A DNA stretch of 64,000 nucleotides from Gibbula magus (GCA_936450465.1 OW388300.1:48473378-48537377), one strand, 5' to 3'; positions 38,701 to 47,570 are shown, counted from the first letter of the stretch. Translations and numbers: made by a program. Notes: generated from the letters alone by a model not told the origin.

Positions 38701-41700
38701 ATAGATATATGAGAATCCAGTTTTAAATAGGAGAGTTCTGATTTGGGATACCCAGTTTGTACTGCCGTGCTCATCTTGATCTTGCATCATAACATAACAG
38801 GCGTGCGGTTGCCTATTCGTATTCATGCGGATCAATCTGCAACAATAGCAAACACATATACAATACTAATTTGCACCTAAGTTGTGCCGCCCAATCTCTC
38901 CCAAAACTGCACTAGATGAGCAGTATTTATTTATACCAAGATAACGTTTAAAAAAGACACTTGAATTTTATCAGTGGACTCTCGATCTGTATAACCCCAG
39001 ATTTCACTCCCATATACAAGAATGGGTAATATTTTAGTGTTAACTGTTTTATATGACATATCAGAATATTTCCTGAATAAACTAAATATAGGAAAACAAG
39101 CTAACCTGGCTTGCAAGGCAATAGTTTCACAGGCACGTGACCATACTAATCTAGAAGGGAGGGAATATCATACCAAGGTATTTATATTGTGTAATTACAA
39201 CCATCTTTATACCTCTGTAGAACCATTTTTCAACCTTTTTTAGATATCCCCCATTTCGAAAAACTATGATTTTTTACTTATCTATATTTACTTCCATGCC
39301 CCATCTGTCGCAGAAACTTTTCAATACATTTAATTTTCTTTGTAGATCTATGACAGAGTCAGATACCAGGACAATATCATCTGCGAAAAGTAATATTTTA
39401 ATCACGTCAATAGCTTCATTAACAAAATGCCATAAGCATTACTGCTTTCTTATTCTACTACTAACTCATTTGTAAATACGATGAATAAAATAGGGCTTAA
39501 TTACCATACAGGTTTTAAATTATCTATCGCTCTCCGTATTTCATCATCCTTAATGTCTACAGACAGCATATCAGTGGTATTGCAATCATTACAGGTAGTA
39601 CAGTCATGATTTGATATGAAATCGGATACAAAAGTGTCAAACTCACTTGGCTGTGTTTCAACTGGGTTGAGCAGACCCTTAAAGTAATCCACCCATTCTT
39701 GTGAAGTTTACTCTATTGGATCGAAGTAATGATTTCAAGTTACTCCAAAACGTCTTACAATTTTAATTGCTAAAGCTAAATTAAACTTATCCACAGTTTT
39801 GTTCTCAAATGATTTTTGTTTCTTATGACAAGTCTGTCTGAACATTTTCTTAGCATCCATGTAGGACTTCAAGTAATGCTCATTTTTATTTTCCCTGTAA
39901 AGTTGTGACAACTGATATTTTCTTTTCTTTAACTGGGTACATTCTTGATTAAACCATTGCGGTTGTCTGGGTTTGTGTGTAGACAGTTTCACCATTTTTC
40001 TATATTGTGATCCCATGAAATGGAAAAGTTCAGCAAGTTTTTCTGCGGTTAGATCTATATCAGTAGTGATTGCTTCCTCGACTTGTTGTCTAAGGATTTG
40101 GCCATAGTCACTGTAGTAGTTATCTATAAATAATTGTTTACTGACATCAATCCAAACATATTTTGGTACACTAGACAATTTTATATATGTTGTTGATAAC
40201 TAGTTACTTTCACCAGCACGGTTGCTAGGACAATACGTCAAAGCTAGCGAGATTGGTAGATGATCACTTTCTGTCCTACTGTGTACACACATATAGGAGG
40301 AGAAAAAGTCTGACGAGACAATAAAATAGTCAACCAAACTTGTTCCGTTATGGCCAATATAAGTGAAAGATCACTCCGGATCACCCGTAACTTCGACCAT
40401 TTACTATATGAATGTTCCATAGTTTACATACATTTAGCAGCGACAATCCAAATTTGTTATATACTGATGGAAATGAATAAAGGAACGCATGTATTGATGG
40501 TGAAATTTGTTTTATTGTCATGGGTTTTTGACCAAGTATATTTCATTAAGTATGTACACCACAGGTGAAATTTCAGTATCTGGTGAGTCCTCCCTGTTTC
40601 CTGATCACTTCTTCACACCGTCGTGGAATACTTTGGATCAACTTCCGGATGACAGCCCGAGGAACTGCGCGCCACTCTTCTTGGAGAGCCTGGAACATGG
40701 CATCAGGTGTCTCGGGTAGAACATCACGATCCCTCACCCGACGTCCAAGAACGTCCCAGAGGTGTTCAATGGGATTAATGTCTGGGCTCTTGGACGGCCA
40801 TGGCAACACTCTGATGTTGTTCTGCGTGAGAAAATCCCTGCTGACGTGAGCTGTGTGAGCATTGTCATGTTGAAACTCAAAGTTTACACCCACTCTACGG
40901 CGGAAAGGAAGAACAACAGATTGCAACACTTCGTCTCGGTAACGGACACCAGTCACCCTTCCATCAAGTCGAACAAGGTTGGTCCTATGGTCGTAGGTTA
41001 TGCCGCTCCATACCATCACAGATCCGCCCCCGTAGAAATCGTGTTGTTTGATGGTGCACTGATGGTGACGTTCACAAAGGCGTCGCCAAACGCGGATCCG
41101 ACCATCTGCGAAGTCCAAATTGAATCGTGACTCATCACTGAACATGGTATTGGGCCAATGTCGAAGTTGTCTAACTCGATGTTGTGTAGCCCATGCTCTC
41201 CTGAGACGTCTGTGTTCCTCAGTCAGCCTTACCCCAACAACAGGACGACGTGATTTTAAGCCTGCTGTTTTAAGTCTGTTTCTGACAGTACGGTCACAAA
41301 TTCTTAGTCTCGTTACTGCCGTGAACTCAGAGTTTATTTTCGATGCTGGTGTAAATCGGTTACGTAAGGACAGCAGCACCACCTGGCGGTCGTTTCGGGG
41401 CATTGTCTTACGTTTTGGACCACGACCGGGTCTGACGGTACCGGTTCCACAGTCGCGAAATCACACTTTTAGACTTGTTAAAATGTCTGGCTGTCTGTCA
41501 TATTGATTGACCGCTGTTTATGCACCCGATAGCCTGCCATTTCTCATTATCAGAAAGGTATGCTCTAGGCATGATTCTGAAGGTAAAGGTACACTGACAT
41601 TCGTTGACTCATTAAAGGTTAAATGGACGTTGCCATGCATGAAGTTCATGGAAATCAATTGTCACGTGCACGGTACCTTTTCAGTGAAAGTAAACTTCAA

Positions 41701-43195
41701 CATTTTCAGTTTATGATGGCCCCACGCAGCCTCGAACAAACGGAACATGCCAGACATTATTGTCAGTAATTAAGCGTTCCCTTATTCGTTTCCATCAGTA
41801 TATTTATCATCTTGAGAGATTCTTTGTAAAAGAAAGAGTCTACATAGTATAGCGGACCAAGATTCATAAGCTCGACATCATCTTGATCTTCATTAATAAA
41901 ATCATCTAGATTGGCTACTCGAGAGTTGAATCGCCGAAAAGAATTACGGTAGGTCTTCATCCGTTTCTGATTTTACAGTGGCTATTTTGAACTCGAGATC
42001 ATCAATGCCATTATCAAAAGGCGTGTCATACAGCGGAGATTTTTCAGGTAGAATGTATACACCACCTATTTTGAATAGTTTTTGACCATCACTCATCCTT
42101 ACAAATATACAGTTTTCCCACTCTGAATGTATTCTTCTAAAATAGCGAGATATTTGTTTTTTGATATAAAGTGCTACTCCCTCTGAAAAGCGCCCAAACT
42201 TACTGTTTCGCTTAGCTGGTGAACTGAAACATTGATAACCAGGAAACATATACAAGATTTTCTATGAATCAAAGACCATTGTTTCACAGAAGAAAAACAG
42301 ATCGTAGCTACCAACAAATTTGATAATAATTTCATAATAACAAGAATGTGTCTCATACAGTCGATTTTATTTTTATGTTTTGCTGTGAGAGAATTAATGT
42401 TAATTTAGATTGTAGCAACATTTACGAACACATTCACATGAATTGTGTATTCGTTGATAATAGGGTTTTAAAGAATATGTAATGATCAATTTACGTTTGA
42501 TTCTTTTAAATCATAATCTGGATTGTGTGTACATGTCCACATTATCCAAATAAAATAACTTTCAGAAGATGATTCAAATGTTATGGATTTTTTTCTGTTC
42601 AGTTAGCTGAAACAAAATTATCACAGCCCCCGAATGAAATGGAAAAACGTTATCATTGATTACATACTTTGATCATATGAACGTATGTTAGCAAAACCTT
42701 TTGTGATTTATTATTCCCCGCCACCAAGTTGGAGCTGTCTGTGCATCTTCCTGTGTGTCCATCCGTCCGAGATAAAGGGGTCAGCTTTTCTCAGAAACCG
42801 TTTCAGATAGATTGACCAAATGTTTTGTGGCTTGAGGGTACACTATTATTTCGTTATTTTGTGGGTGGGATTCGTCTATAGTATCCCCTCAGAAGACGAC
42901 GTTTCTCAGAAGCTGGCAGAGAGACTACAACCAAATGTAGTGGTGTAACTTGAGGATGTCAACACATTGATTGAGTTCGAAAATGAGATGCGTTTCTTTT
43001 TTTGTTGAAGTTTTTGCCCTTATTCTGTATACCCAAAAGAGAGTGAGGATGATAACATTTGACGTGAGGCTTGAAGCCATAAATACCTTCATGAAGTTTG
43101 CAACATAACTTAATATTTTTTCACTACTAATCTACTTCATTAATGTAATTTGAAAACTTACCAATAAAAGACAGCAAAAGCCAAACGGACTGCAT
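26491..43195 (-). CDS. Secreted F-type lectin plus PAN/apple-like protein, four-exon gene model
   Basis: Gene model joined from exons 43195-43162, 35753-35529, 31808-31590 and 26729-26491. Lengths 34, 225, 219 and 239 nt give a 717-nt frame (238 residues plus stop). Every intron is phase 1, as expected for shuffled extracellular modules. Residues 1-15 or so form a signal peptide, about 12-153 an F-type lectin (fucolectin) domain, and 160-238 a six-cysteine PAN/apple-like module. Splice sites are GT-AG; the donor of exon 2 (GTTTGA) is the weakest. The three introns (7.4, 3.7 and 4.9 kb) carry mobile elements. Family knowledge: F-type lectins bind fucosylated glycans outside the cell. Inference: a secreted recognition protein. 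The coherent frame and phases make chance unlikely, but an extra phase-1 cassette exon in an intron cannot be excluded. Confidence 0.75.
26880..27020. repeat. Single copy of the GTCACAGGGGTC repeat family
   Basis: CTCCTTGGCCAATGGGGATT, GTGACCCTGTGACCCC, GTCACAGGGGTC and ATTTTCATCTTCTTCTCCAGT occur in the same order as in the tandem array at 44323-44925. It sits in intron 3 of the lectin gene. Confidence 0.8.
27115..27650 (+). repeat. Repeat with CCCCCGCC ends and internal 100-bp-scale duplication
   Basis: It starts near ATCCCCCGCCTCAAG and ends near GCGGCGGGGGAT, an inverted pair of GC-rich tips. Inside, a block with GGATATCTCAAGAACCATTC, ATTGGATTCTCTTCATAT and CTTAC is repeated once in altered form. 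A related start (TTCCCCGCCACCAAGTTGGAG) lies at 42713. The open frame 27144-27440 is an accident of this repeat. Confidence 0.55.
27651..28264. other. Intronic DNA with no gene seen
   Basis: Intron 3 sequence. TATGATAGCC at 27671-27680 and its complement at 28274-28283 form a weak 10-bp inverted pair bracketing the stretch, close to the LINE tail. Confidence 0.35.
28265..30978 (-). mobile_element. CR1/L2-type LINE, 5'-truncated, few frameshifts
   Basis: On the minus strand the first frame (30975-29977) holds the C-terminal part of the AP endonuclease: LGDFNIHF (Asp at residue 67) and MSDH at 129-132. After a shift near 30000 the next frame (to 29114) holds reverse transcriptase motifs: LLDLSSAFDTIDH, GVPQGSVLGP and SYADDAQLY with the catalytic Asp pair intact. 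The last frame (28968-28390) has SRLDYCNSLYSGL, LHWLPVKARI and FKSHLKTHLF, the usual CR1/L2 closing blocks. It ends in (ATT)n. Three frameshifts and the missing endonuclease start make it inactive, but it is the best kept LINE here. It lies in intron 3 of the lectin gene, on the gene's strand. Confidence 0.92.
28281..28304. repeat. (AAT)n microsatellite tail
   Basis: About eight AAT repeats form the 3' tail of the CR1/L2-type LINE, as is usual for that group. Confidence 0.9.
30979..31589. other. Intron 3 sequence, nothing recognised
   Basis: AT-rich DNA between the LINE's truncated 5' edge and exon 3 of the lectin gene. Confidence 0.4.
31590..31808 (-). CDS. Lectin gene exon 3: C-terminal half of the F-type lectin domain
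   Basis: This 219-nt exon encodes predicted residues 88-159, with split codons at both ends (phase 1 to phase 1). It holds the family's closing signature: cysteines at 105, 112, 127 and 147, LARYVKLRG at 132-140, and MTLCEVDVFG at 144-153, which matches the last beta strand of F-type lectins. The acceptor has an uninterrupted T tract followed by CAG, the best splice site in the gene, and the donor is GTAAGG. An NNT sequon lies at 129-131. Joined to exon 2, the domain has the length expected for one fucolectin domain. Confidence 0.88.
32057..32342 (+). repeat. SINE type I with 15-bp target duplication
   Basis: The tRNA-like head has an A box (TAGCGCAGTGGTTAGCGGG) and a B box (GGGGTTCAAATCC), followed by GGCAACTTTGTCTGCAGTAG, a CGCAATGCATAGCCACATGG block and the GCGGCGTTAAACCCC tail. 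The 15 bases ACCTCGTTTGCGATC occur on both sides (32042-32056 and 32343-32357), which marks LINE-style insertion. It lies in intron 2 of the lectin gene. A sister copy is at 46885. Confidence 0.93.
32358..33600. other. Intron 2 sequence, nothing recognised
   Basis: No coding or repeat structure that I can support. Confidence 0.4.
33620..33910 (+). pseudogene. Possible decayed coding remnant, family unknown
   Basis: One frame reads SLKTSLCFQSHDEMLKLV then PLADTFKSAVDIVESADLFH, and a second, after a stop and shift, reads SFTNKLDHLVSAMGLNEEAS then LQMLANVLATNLMYAG. Both have protein-like composition unlike the flanks, with higher GC. I do not recognise the family; a retrocopy or transposon fragment would fit its place inside an intron. 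Confidence 0.3.
34300..35528. other. Intron 2 sequence, nothing recognised
   Basis: Short frames on both strands at 35018-35349 overlap each other and show no domain. Confidence 0.4.
35529..35753 (-). CDS. Lectin gene exon 2: N-terminal half of the F-type lectin domain
   Basis: This 225-nt exon encodes predicted residues 12-86. Family landmarks in order are LSRAKPTGQSS (the usual start of the domain), a VDGNYG loop at 42-47, KCTH at 54-57, WTVDL at 64-68, and SVDIYNR ending at 82. The H-W-VDL-R spacing follows the fucolectin pattern closely. The usual RGDCC...R sugar-binding and di-cysteine segment is replaced by RNEHKER, which spans the junction. The acceptor is a CAG after a T-rich stretch; the donor is AAAG followed by GTTTGA. 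The exon is phase 1 at both ends. The left repeat of the Penelope-like element begins only about 110 bp upstream of the acceptor. Confidence 0.85.
35866..36040. repeat. Left inverted end repeat of the Penelope-like element
   Basis: GTTGAACAAGTGAAGG, GGATACCAGTGATTGGTAAG, TTAGCCAGGGGGAC, AGGTTTTAG, CCAATTAGTGAG and TTAAGTGGAT appear here in order. Their complements appear in reverse order at 37730-37905, with substitutions and small indels. Confidence 0.7.
37730..37905. repeat. Right inverted end repeat of the Penelope-like element
   Basis: It holds ATCCACTTAA, TCCCTGGCTAA, CAATCACTGGTATCCTA and CTTCACTTGTTTCAACC, the complement of the left repeat. Penelope elements are known to carry terminal repeats in either direct or inverted orientation. 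Confidence 0.7.
40459..41803 (-). mobile_element. Tc1-type DNA transposon, nearly full length, with TIRs
   Basis: Ends match as inverted repeats: TACTGATGGAAATGAATAA at about 40461 and, complemented, TACTGATGGAAACGAATAA ending at about 41801, each beside a TA. The distance is about 1.34 kb, typical of Tc1. The insertion lies in the endonuclease region of the LINE above, whose frame can be followed on both sides, so it arrived after the LINE. One transposase gene occupies the interior. Confidence 0.93.
40573..41572 (-). pseudogene. Tc1 transposase, two lesions
   Basis: The natural start is the ATG at 41572 (MPRAYLSDNEKWQAIG). An in-frame TGA lies where CGA (Arg) is expected, before QTARHFNKS and SVISRLWNRYRQ (DNA-binding helix-turn-helix). 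A short deletion then shifts frame before GTVRPGRGPKRK. From 41403 the frame is open for 276 codons to TGA at 40573: VRNRLKTAGL, FSDESRFNL (Asp 90), HDNAHTAH (Asp 180), SPDINPIEHLWD (Glu 213). The second Asp and Glu are 32 residues apart instead of 34, because two residues are missing right after DNA. So the element is inactive. Confidence 0.93.
42710..43100. repeat. CCCCGCC-type repeat, partial
   Basis: It begins TTATTCCCCGCCACCAAG and runs through CTCAGAAACCGTTTCAGATAG, a diverged form of the block in 27115-27650. Located in intron 1, about 60 bp from exon 1. Confidence 0.45.
43162..43195 (-). CDS. Lectin gene exon 1: start codon and signal peptide
   Basis: The 34-nt coding part reads MQSVWLLLSFI plus one base, then a near-consensus donor GTAAGT. 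A hydrophobic core (VWLLLSFI) follows the start directly, giving a short secretory signal once joined to the next exon, with cleavage probably near the junction. It ends in phase 1, matching the acceptor phase of the next exon. The start is supported by a second genomic copy at 56939 that shares the first residues (MQS-W-L), the exon length, the phase and the leader. A LINE 3' end lies only about 165 bp upstream on the same strand. Confidence 0.65.
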
Positions 43196-43230
43196 ATTCT
43201 CTTCTCTGTTTTCACCAGACAGTTACTTAT

Positions 43231-43250
43231 CACAAGGTAGACTTCGTGTA
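43231..43250 (-). promoter_or_regulatory. Conserved 5' leader element of the lectin gene
   Basis: On the minus strand a 16-base motif (ACACGAAGTCTACCTT) begins at 43249 and ends at 43234, 39 nt upstream of the ATG. The same motif, with exactly the same 39-nt spacing to an ATG, is present at 56993-56978 in the broken paralogue, while the bases between have diverged. This suggests a conserved leader or transcription-start element. No clear TATA box is visible. Confidence 0.4.
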
Positions 43251-43359
43251 GCACCGTGAACTCAATAATGCAAGCGATGATGACAACTAGCTATAGACAT
43301 TCTCTGATGTATCCTTAGTAACAAGTAAACATGATTTAGCTGTCAAGTGCATCTTGGTA

Positions 43360-43840
43360 CATGTCTTTATTTCTAATACCTAGAGGCCACAGGCCTATAG
43401 TACACAGACGTACACAAGATTCACATGCAAACATACATAGAAAACACCTTAACAGGGATCACATCATCATAAGTTAGCATTTTAACATATTAAACAGTAA
43501 CATTTCACTTCTGATATAAACATATTATACATATCACATCATAACTGAGAATTTCGAACTAACATGCCTTGGTAGATGAAAGTTGATAACTTTCGAATTA
43601 GAAACGTATTGTCGTTATGTAAAAGCAAAATGAATTTTAACCTATTTGGATGTACACAGTAATGTTTTGGATTTTTCCTTGTTCTCGGGACAAATTTAAA
43701 GAAAATGGTATTCGTCTTCCACACAATTAAGATGACACAATTTACAAACTCTATTTTCAAATGTTATATTGTAATATCTCCCTGTCTCAATTGCTAGCTC
43801 GTGGGATTTTTCATTTATATATATCATTTTCCTACAATAT
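43360..43840 (-). pseudogene. LINE family 1: 3' end fragment next to the lectin start
   Basis: The frame reads NEKSHELAIETGRYYNITF, then CKLCHLNCVEDEYHFL and, past one stop, ICPENKEKSKT, the zinc-binding tail of the family. The 3' UTR has TATAGGCCTGTGGCCTCTAG and AATAAAG ending near 43360. Its 3' end lies about 165 bp upstream of the lectin ATG on the same strand. Confidence 0.8.
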
Positions 43841-44322
43841 TTAATACATACTTACTTTCATACATCCAAAGGTCTGTATATCATAATATAGCATATGTCA
43901 TATCACATGTCACAAACAGGCCTTAGGCCTTAATTTTCAGTTGGCACCTAGCTGCATTATGGTGGCCTCAGAGTATGCTCGCTCATTCTTGAAAAAGTCT
44001 ACCAAATTTTTGAGTGAGGGGAGAAATAATGGAAGTGATCTTCGAATGCCATCCATCAACATGGTTTGTCGTCCATAGGCCTTCAGTGTGGAAGTATTTC
44101 CACATCATTCTGCTCACTCCAGTATACTTGGTCTGATTGTGTATCCTTCATAAACTAAATTTTCTCCTCCTTGAGCATTGGCGATGTACTAGCGATGCCA
44201 TGGCAGACTGACTTGTGTGTGTCCTTAAATATACAGACAGCACAGTTGGTGCTGAACATTATTCATCTGCTTAAGTGAAACGATAGACCAACATTAACGA
44301 GTAGTAGTTCTTCTCACAAATC

Positions 44323-44925
44323 AAATGGGGTCGCAGGGGTCACATCCTTAAAAACCTATTTTCATCTTCTTCTCCAATTCCAAAAGGTCTAGAGAGCTGA
44401 AAAGTTATGTGCAGACTCCTTGGCCATTGGGGATTCTAAATTGTAGATTTCGTGACCCCAAATGGGGTCACAGGGGTCACATCCTAACAAATCTATTTTC
44501 ATCTTCTTCTCCAGTTCCAAAAGGTCTAGAAAGCTGAAAAGTTGTGTGCAGACTCCTTTGCCAATGAGGATTCTAAATTGTAGATTTCGTGACCCCATGA
44601 CCCCATGACCACAAATGGGGTTACAGGGGTCACATCCTTAAAAACCTATTTTCATTTTCTTCTCCATTTCCAAAAGGTCTAGAGAGCTGAAAAGTTGTGT
44701 GCAGACTCCTTGGCCAATGGGGATTCTAAATTGTAGATTTCGTGACCCTGTGACCCCAATGTAGGTCACGGGTCATGGCCCAAAAACCTATTTTCATCTT
44801 TATCTCAAGTATGTAAAGCTCTAGAAAGATAGGGTTGTGTAGAGACTCTTTGGTCAAAGGTGATTCTTAATTGTTAGATTTGTGACCCAGTGACTCCAAA
44901 TGTGGGTCACAGGGGTCATGCTCTA
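44323..44925. repeat. Four tandem units of 137-153 bp with GTGACCC/GGGTCAC motifs
   Basis: Units start near 44323, 44460, 44613 and 44757 and end near 44925. Each has GTCACAGGGGTCA, CTATTTTCATCTTCTTCTCC, AAAGCTGAAAAGTTGTG, CTCCTTGGCCAATGGGGATT and TTGTAGATTTCGTGACCC. The first three are close copies and the last is diverged. Extra CCATGACC repeats lengthen the second unit. A lone copy is at 26880. Confidence 0.9.
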
Positions 44926-44999
44926 AAACTTAGATATTCAACCTTAGATACTAAATCAATGAAATCCTGATGAGCTACAGAGTCCATGGCTCTTTTTAT

Positions 45000-45607
45000 T
45001 TTTAACAGTTTATTACATGTTTCATTATACATTACAGTTCACAGTATATACAACAAGAGTCAGCAGAAGATGACATATCCCACAGGTCCCACCTAATCTG
45101 TAAAACACATATTTGACAGATAATCGTATATGCACTACCGTACTTCAGTTAGTGGGTATTACAGATGCTTCAGGTATGTTAAGGGTTTTGGAATTCTGCT
45201 CCAGAAGCATACCTATCTCTGAAGAAAGTCTGAATCAAACACGTTTCTAAGGAAATGGAAACAAATACAATTTTCAGAAATCTTAAAATATCAAAAGGCA
45301 CCACTTCAGTTGGTGGGTAATACACATGAAAAGTGTCAGGAAGATATCTCAAATTATCGCCATGCAGTTCGCATGTCAGCAATTCATGACCGTATCGTAT
45401 ACATCGACTTTGCAATTAAACTTGTTTTTGATGCGAAATAATATTTTGAATGATCATGGTGTGGTTTCGTCGTTACATCCCTTTCCTTTTACATAGTAAT
45501 GAGGTAGGGTCTATATCGGTATATGTCTTTCAAACGCTGTTTCTAAGCGATACACGCCCCAGTGCTATTACCAACGATAAATGTAATTACTCCAAGCATG
45601 TTTGTCT
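45000..45607. other. No gene seen
   Basis: Short frames at 45179-45415 and 45450-45695 have no domain; the latter runs into the SINE. Confidence 0.4.
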
Positions 45608-45830
45608 TAAAATTGGCTGGTGTAGTGGTAAAAACGCTGACCTCTCACGCAAGAGGACGGGTTCGAATCTCGATGGAGACATCAAATATTTGTGACTCGG
45701 TTTCATACTACGTTGTATCCAAAGGTAAGTCACTTCGTCCATATTACACTCAATTCATTCAGCTGTTTAAGTAGGTAACTGAACACGGGAAGAACGGACC
45801 TAAATGGCCGTTTGTTTTTTGCAGTGTAGT
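45608..45830 (+). repeat. tRNA-derived SINE, type II
   Basis: The head has GGTGTAGTGGTAAAAACGC (A box) and GGGTTCGAATCTC (B box), followed by CGTTGTATCC, GGTAAGTCACTTCGTCC, ATATTACACTCA and CAGCTGTTTAAGTAGGTAAC. It is related to 6125-6245 and, by its head, to 61613-61645. It lacks the isoacceptor features of a functional tRNA. Confidence 0.8.
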
Positions 45831-46489
45831 GATGTACCGTTAGTGAGCTTGCACTGTATATTACTCTTTAAACAGTATGTTATGTATTTATCCAGTACTA
45901 TTAATTAGTTTAGCGAGTTTAGATCAGATTTTGTTATCAGTAAACAGTCAAAATTCATTTAAAAAAATCCAAATTGTAATTTTCCTAATGAAAACTTATA
46001 CTTATATTTTAATTATTTCTTGAATTGTGAGAACGTTGTTGTAATCTTCCTATATTCACATAGATACATTTAATGTTTCAAAATCAATCAAAAGTATCAT
46101 ATCTAAGAAATATTGGTGAAGATCCAAAAAGAATAAAATCACACTGAAGACGTATATAGGCCTGTGTGTTCACATTTCCATACATTGTGAACAGTTTTGT
46201 CAAATTCATTTATATGCTCTACAATACCAGAAAGGTTGAACTAAAGATAAAGAACTAAAGATTTCTGTCCAACAGAACTAGCATAGATTGCTCTCAACAA
46301 GGTGCATTGTAATCAGTCATTATAACTGTGTAGCACTTATTATGAAAGAATTAATGGAAACTTACAACCTTAGGTAAATATATTTAAAAACTAAAAGCAA
46401 CACAGGGTAATTTCATAATCCATATGCTTTTCGGAGTATCACTTTAAGTTAATATTTATATCATCCCAAGCCCACCTTCAGCAACCATT
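45831..46489. other. No gene seen
   Basis: AT-rich DNA without recognisable structure. Confidence 0.4.
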
Positions 46490-46860
46490 TACAATTTACC
46501 CTGTCTGTGGGTGTGGAAGGATTGGAAAAAGAACATTTATTATGGAATGAGTACTAAAGATGTCATAATGCCAGACTATTCAGAAGGTGAAGTTCTTAGT
46601 CAATCTTTGTGGAATAACGATGGAATAAAAATAGATGGAAAACCTGTTACGTACAATTCATGGTACAGGAAATGTGTGATATTTATCATTGATCTAATGC
46701 ACCATGGTGGTAGATTGTTATGCTTGGATGAATTCAAAGAAAATATTAACAGTCTCTCGTTTTCCCCCACGTGTTACCCTTGCTGTCATAAAGAAGGGAG
46801 CTTCTTGCATGTAGAATCACCTCGAGGTCATCTTGGCTAATTTTTGTTAGTTCACTCGCC
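46490..46860 (+). pseudogene. LINE (L1/Tx1-like) post-RT fragment
   Basis: The frame reads WKDWKKNIYYGMSTKDVIMP, then VLSQSLWNNDGIKIDGKPV, YNSWYRKCVIFIIDLM and LLCLDEFKENIN. The order PLWNN...I...W...GI..I.DL...G..L..DEF is what I know from the region after the RT in Tx1-type LINEs. A shorter copy of its first part lies at 48430-48515. It is truncated at both ends. Confidence 0.6.
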
Positions 46861-46884
46861 CAGGTTAGACATTCACTGAGTAGA

Positions 46885-47200
46885 GGGGGCGGGATAGCGC
46901 AGTGGTTAGCGCGTTCGGCTTCGGATCAAGAGGTTCGGGGTTCGTATCCCGCCAGGGGCACGGCAACTTTGTCTGCAGTAGAGAACTGTTCTACATGCAG
47001 TAAGGTTTAGGTGCAATGCTACACTGAATTTCAGCGTAGTACCACCCATGGTTCGCTAGTTCCAACCGATGCTCGCAGGTTTCATCGCAATGCATAGCCA
47101 CATGGCGTTGCGGGCATTCTCCCTGCCATGATACTAGCAGCCGCGATATATGTGAAATACTCTTGACAGGGGCGTTAAACCCCAAATCGCCTCACCTCAC
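46885..47200 (+). repeat. SINE type I with 9-bp target duplication
   Basis: It has the same head, body and GGCGTTAAACCCC tail as 32057-32342, with an intact TAGCGCAGTGGTTAGCGCG A box and GGGGTTCGTATCCC B box. CTGAGTAGA occurs on both sides (46876-46884 and 47201-47209). It has an extra internal GTTCGCTAGTTCCAACCGAT segment absent from the 32-kb copy. Confidence 0.93.
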
Positions 47201-47568
47201 CTGAGTAGATCTTCGGATATTGATGGGTAGAAATCTATTATGTCAAATATCAGGAACGAGAGCTTATTTTTGTCTTTGAGTGAGTCAAACCATTCTAAGA
47301 CAGCGGTAGTATCACGCCATTGGTTGACAGTTTACTGGGCTCTGGTTTCCTTGTTTATTCGATCAAGTATTATTTTGCTGACTCTGCCCATTTCTGGTTT
47401 GGCAGGGTTGATAAGTCTGCATTTTGTCTTGGTTTCAATGTGCTCTTTGTGGTCCTGAACAAAAGAACTGAACTCCTCTCAAGCTGTAGACATGGGAAGA
47501 CGCCAAGCCGGGCAAGAAAGAAATAAGTCTCCAGTGTTGCACCTGTACTCATTATGAAAACAAATATG

Positions 47569-47570
<2 letters not shown>

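Larger units (their letters stand above)
38060..42365 (-). pseudogene. LINE family 1: large decayed copy, split by a Tc1 transposon
   Basis: Read from 42365 downward. Endonuclease: FVGSYDLFFFCET, EGVALYIKKQ, then (after the Tc1) FTYIGHNGTSLVDYFIVSSD and RTESDHLPISL (catalytic SDH). Linker: PQWFNQECTQLKKRKYQLSQ at 40178-39735. Pre-RT: IRRAIDNLKPV near 39501. The fingers and first RT Asp are deleted, because the frame jumps straight to LSPILFIVFTNEL. LFADDIVLVSD (catalytic Asp pair) follows near 39370, then FKQRCIDLEIQNW and CEKC...EDEFHF to a stop at 38189. The 3' UTR has TTTGTACTCTGGGCCACGAG near 38117. Many stops. It occupies intron 1 of the lectin gene. Confidence 0.88.

Noticed and set aside
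40762..41506. Plus-strand open frames of 122 and 128 codons
   Set aside because: They are antisense shadows of the Tc1 transposase, which has all family motifs on the minus strand.
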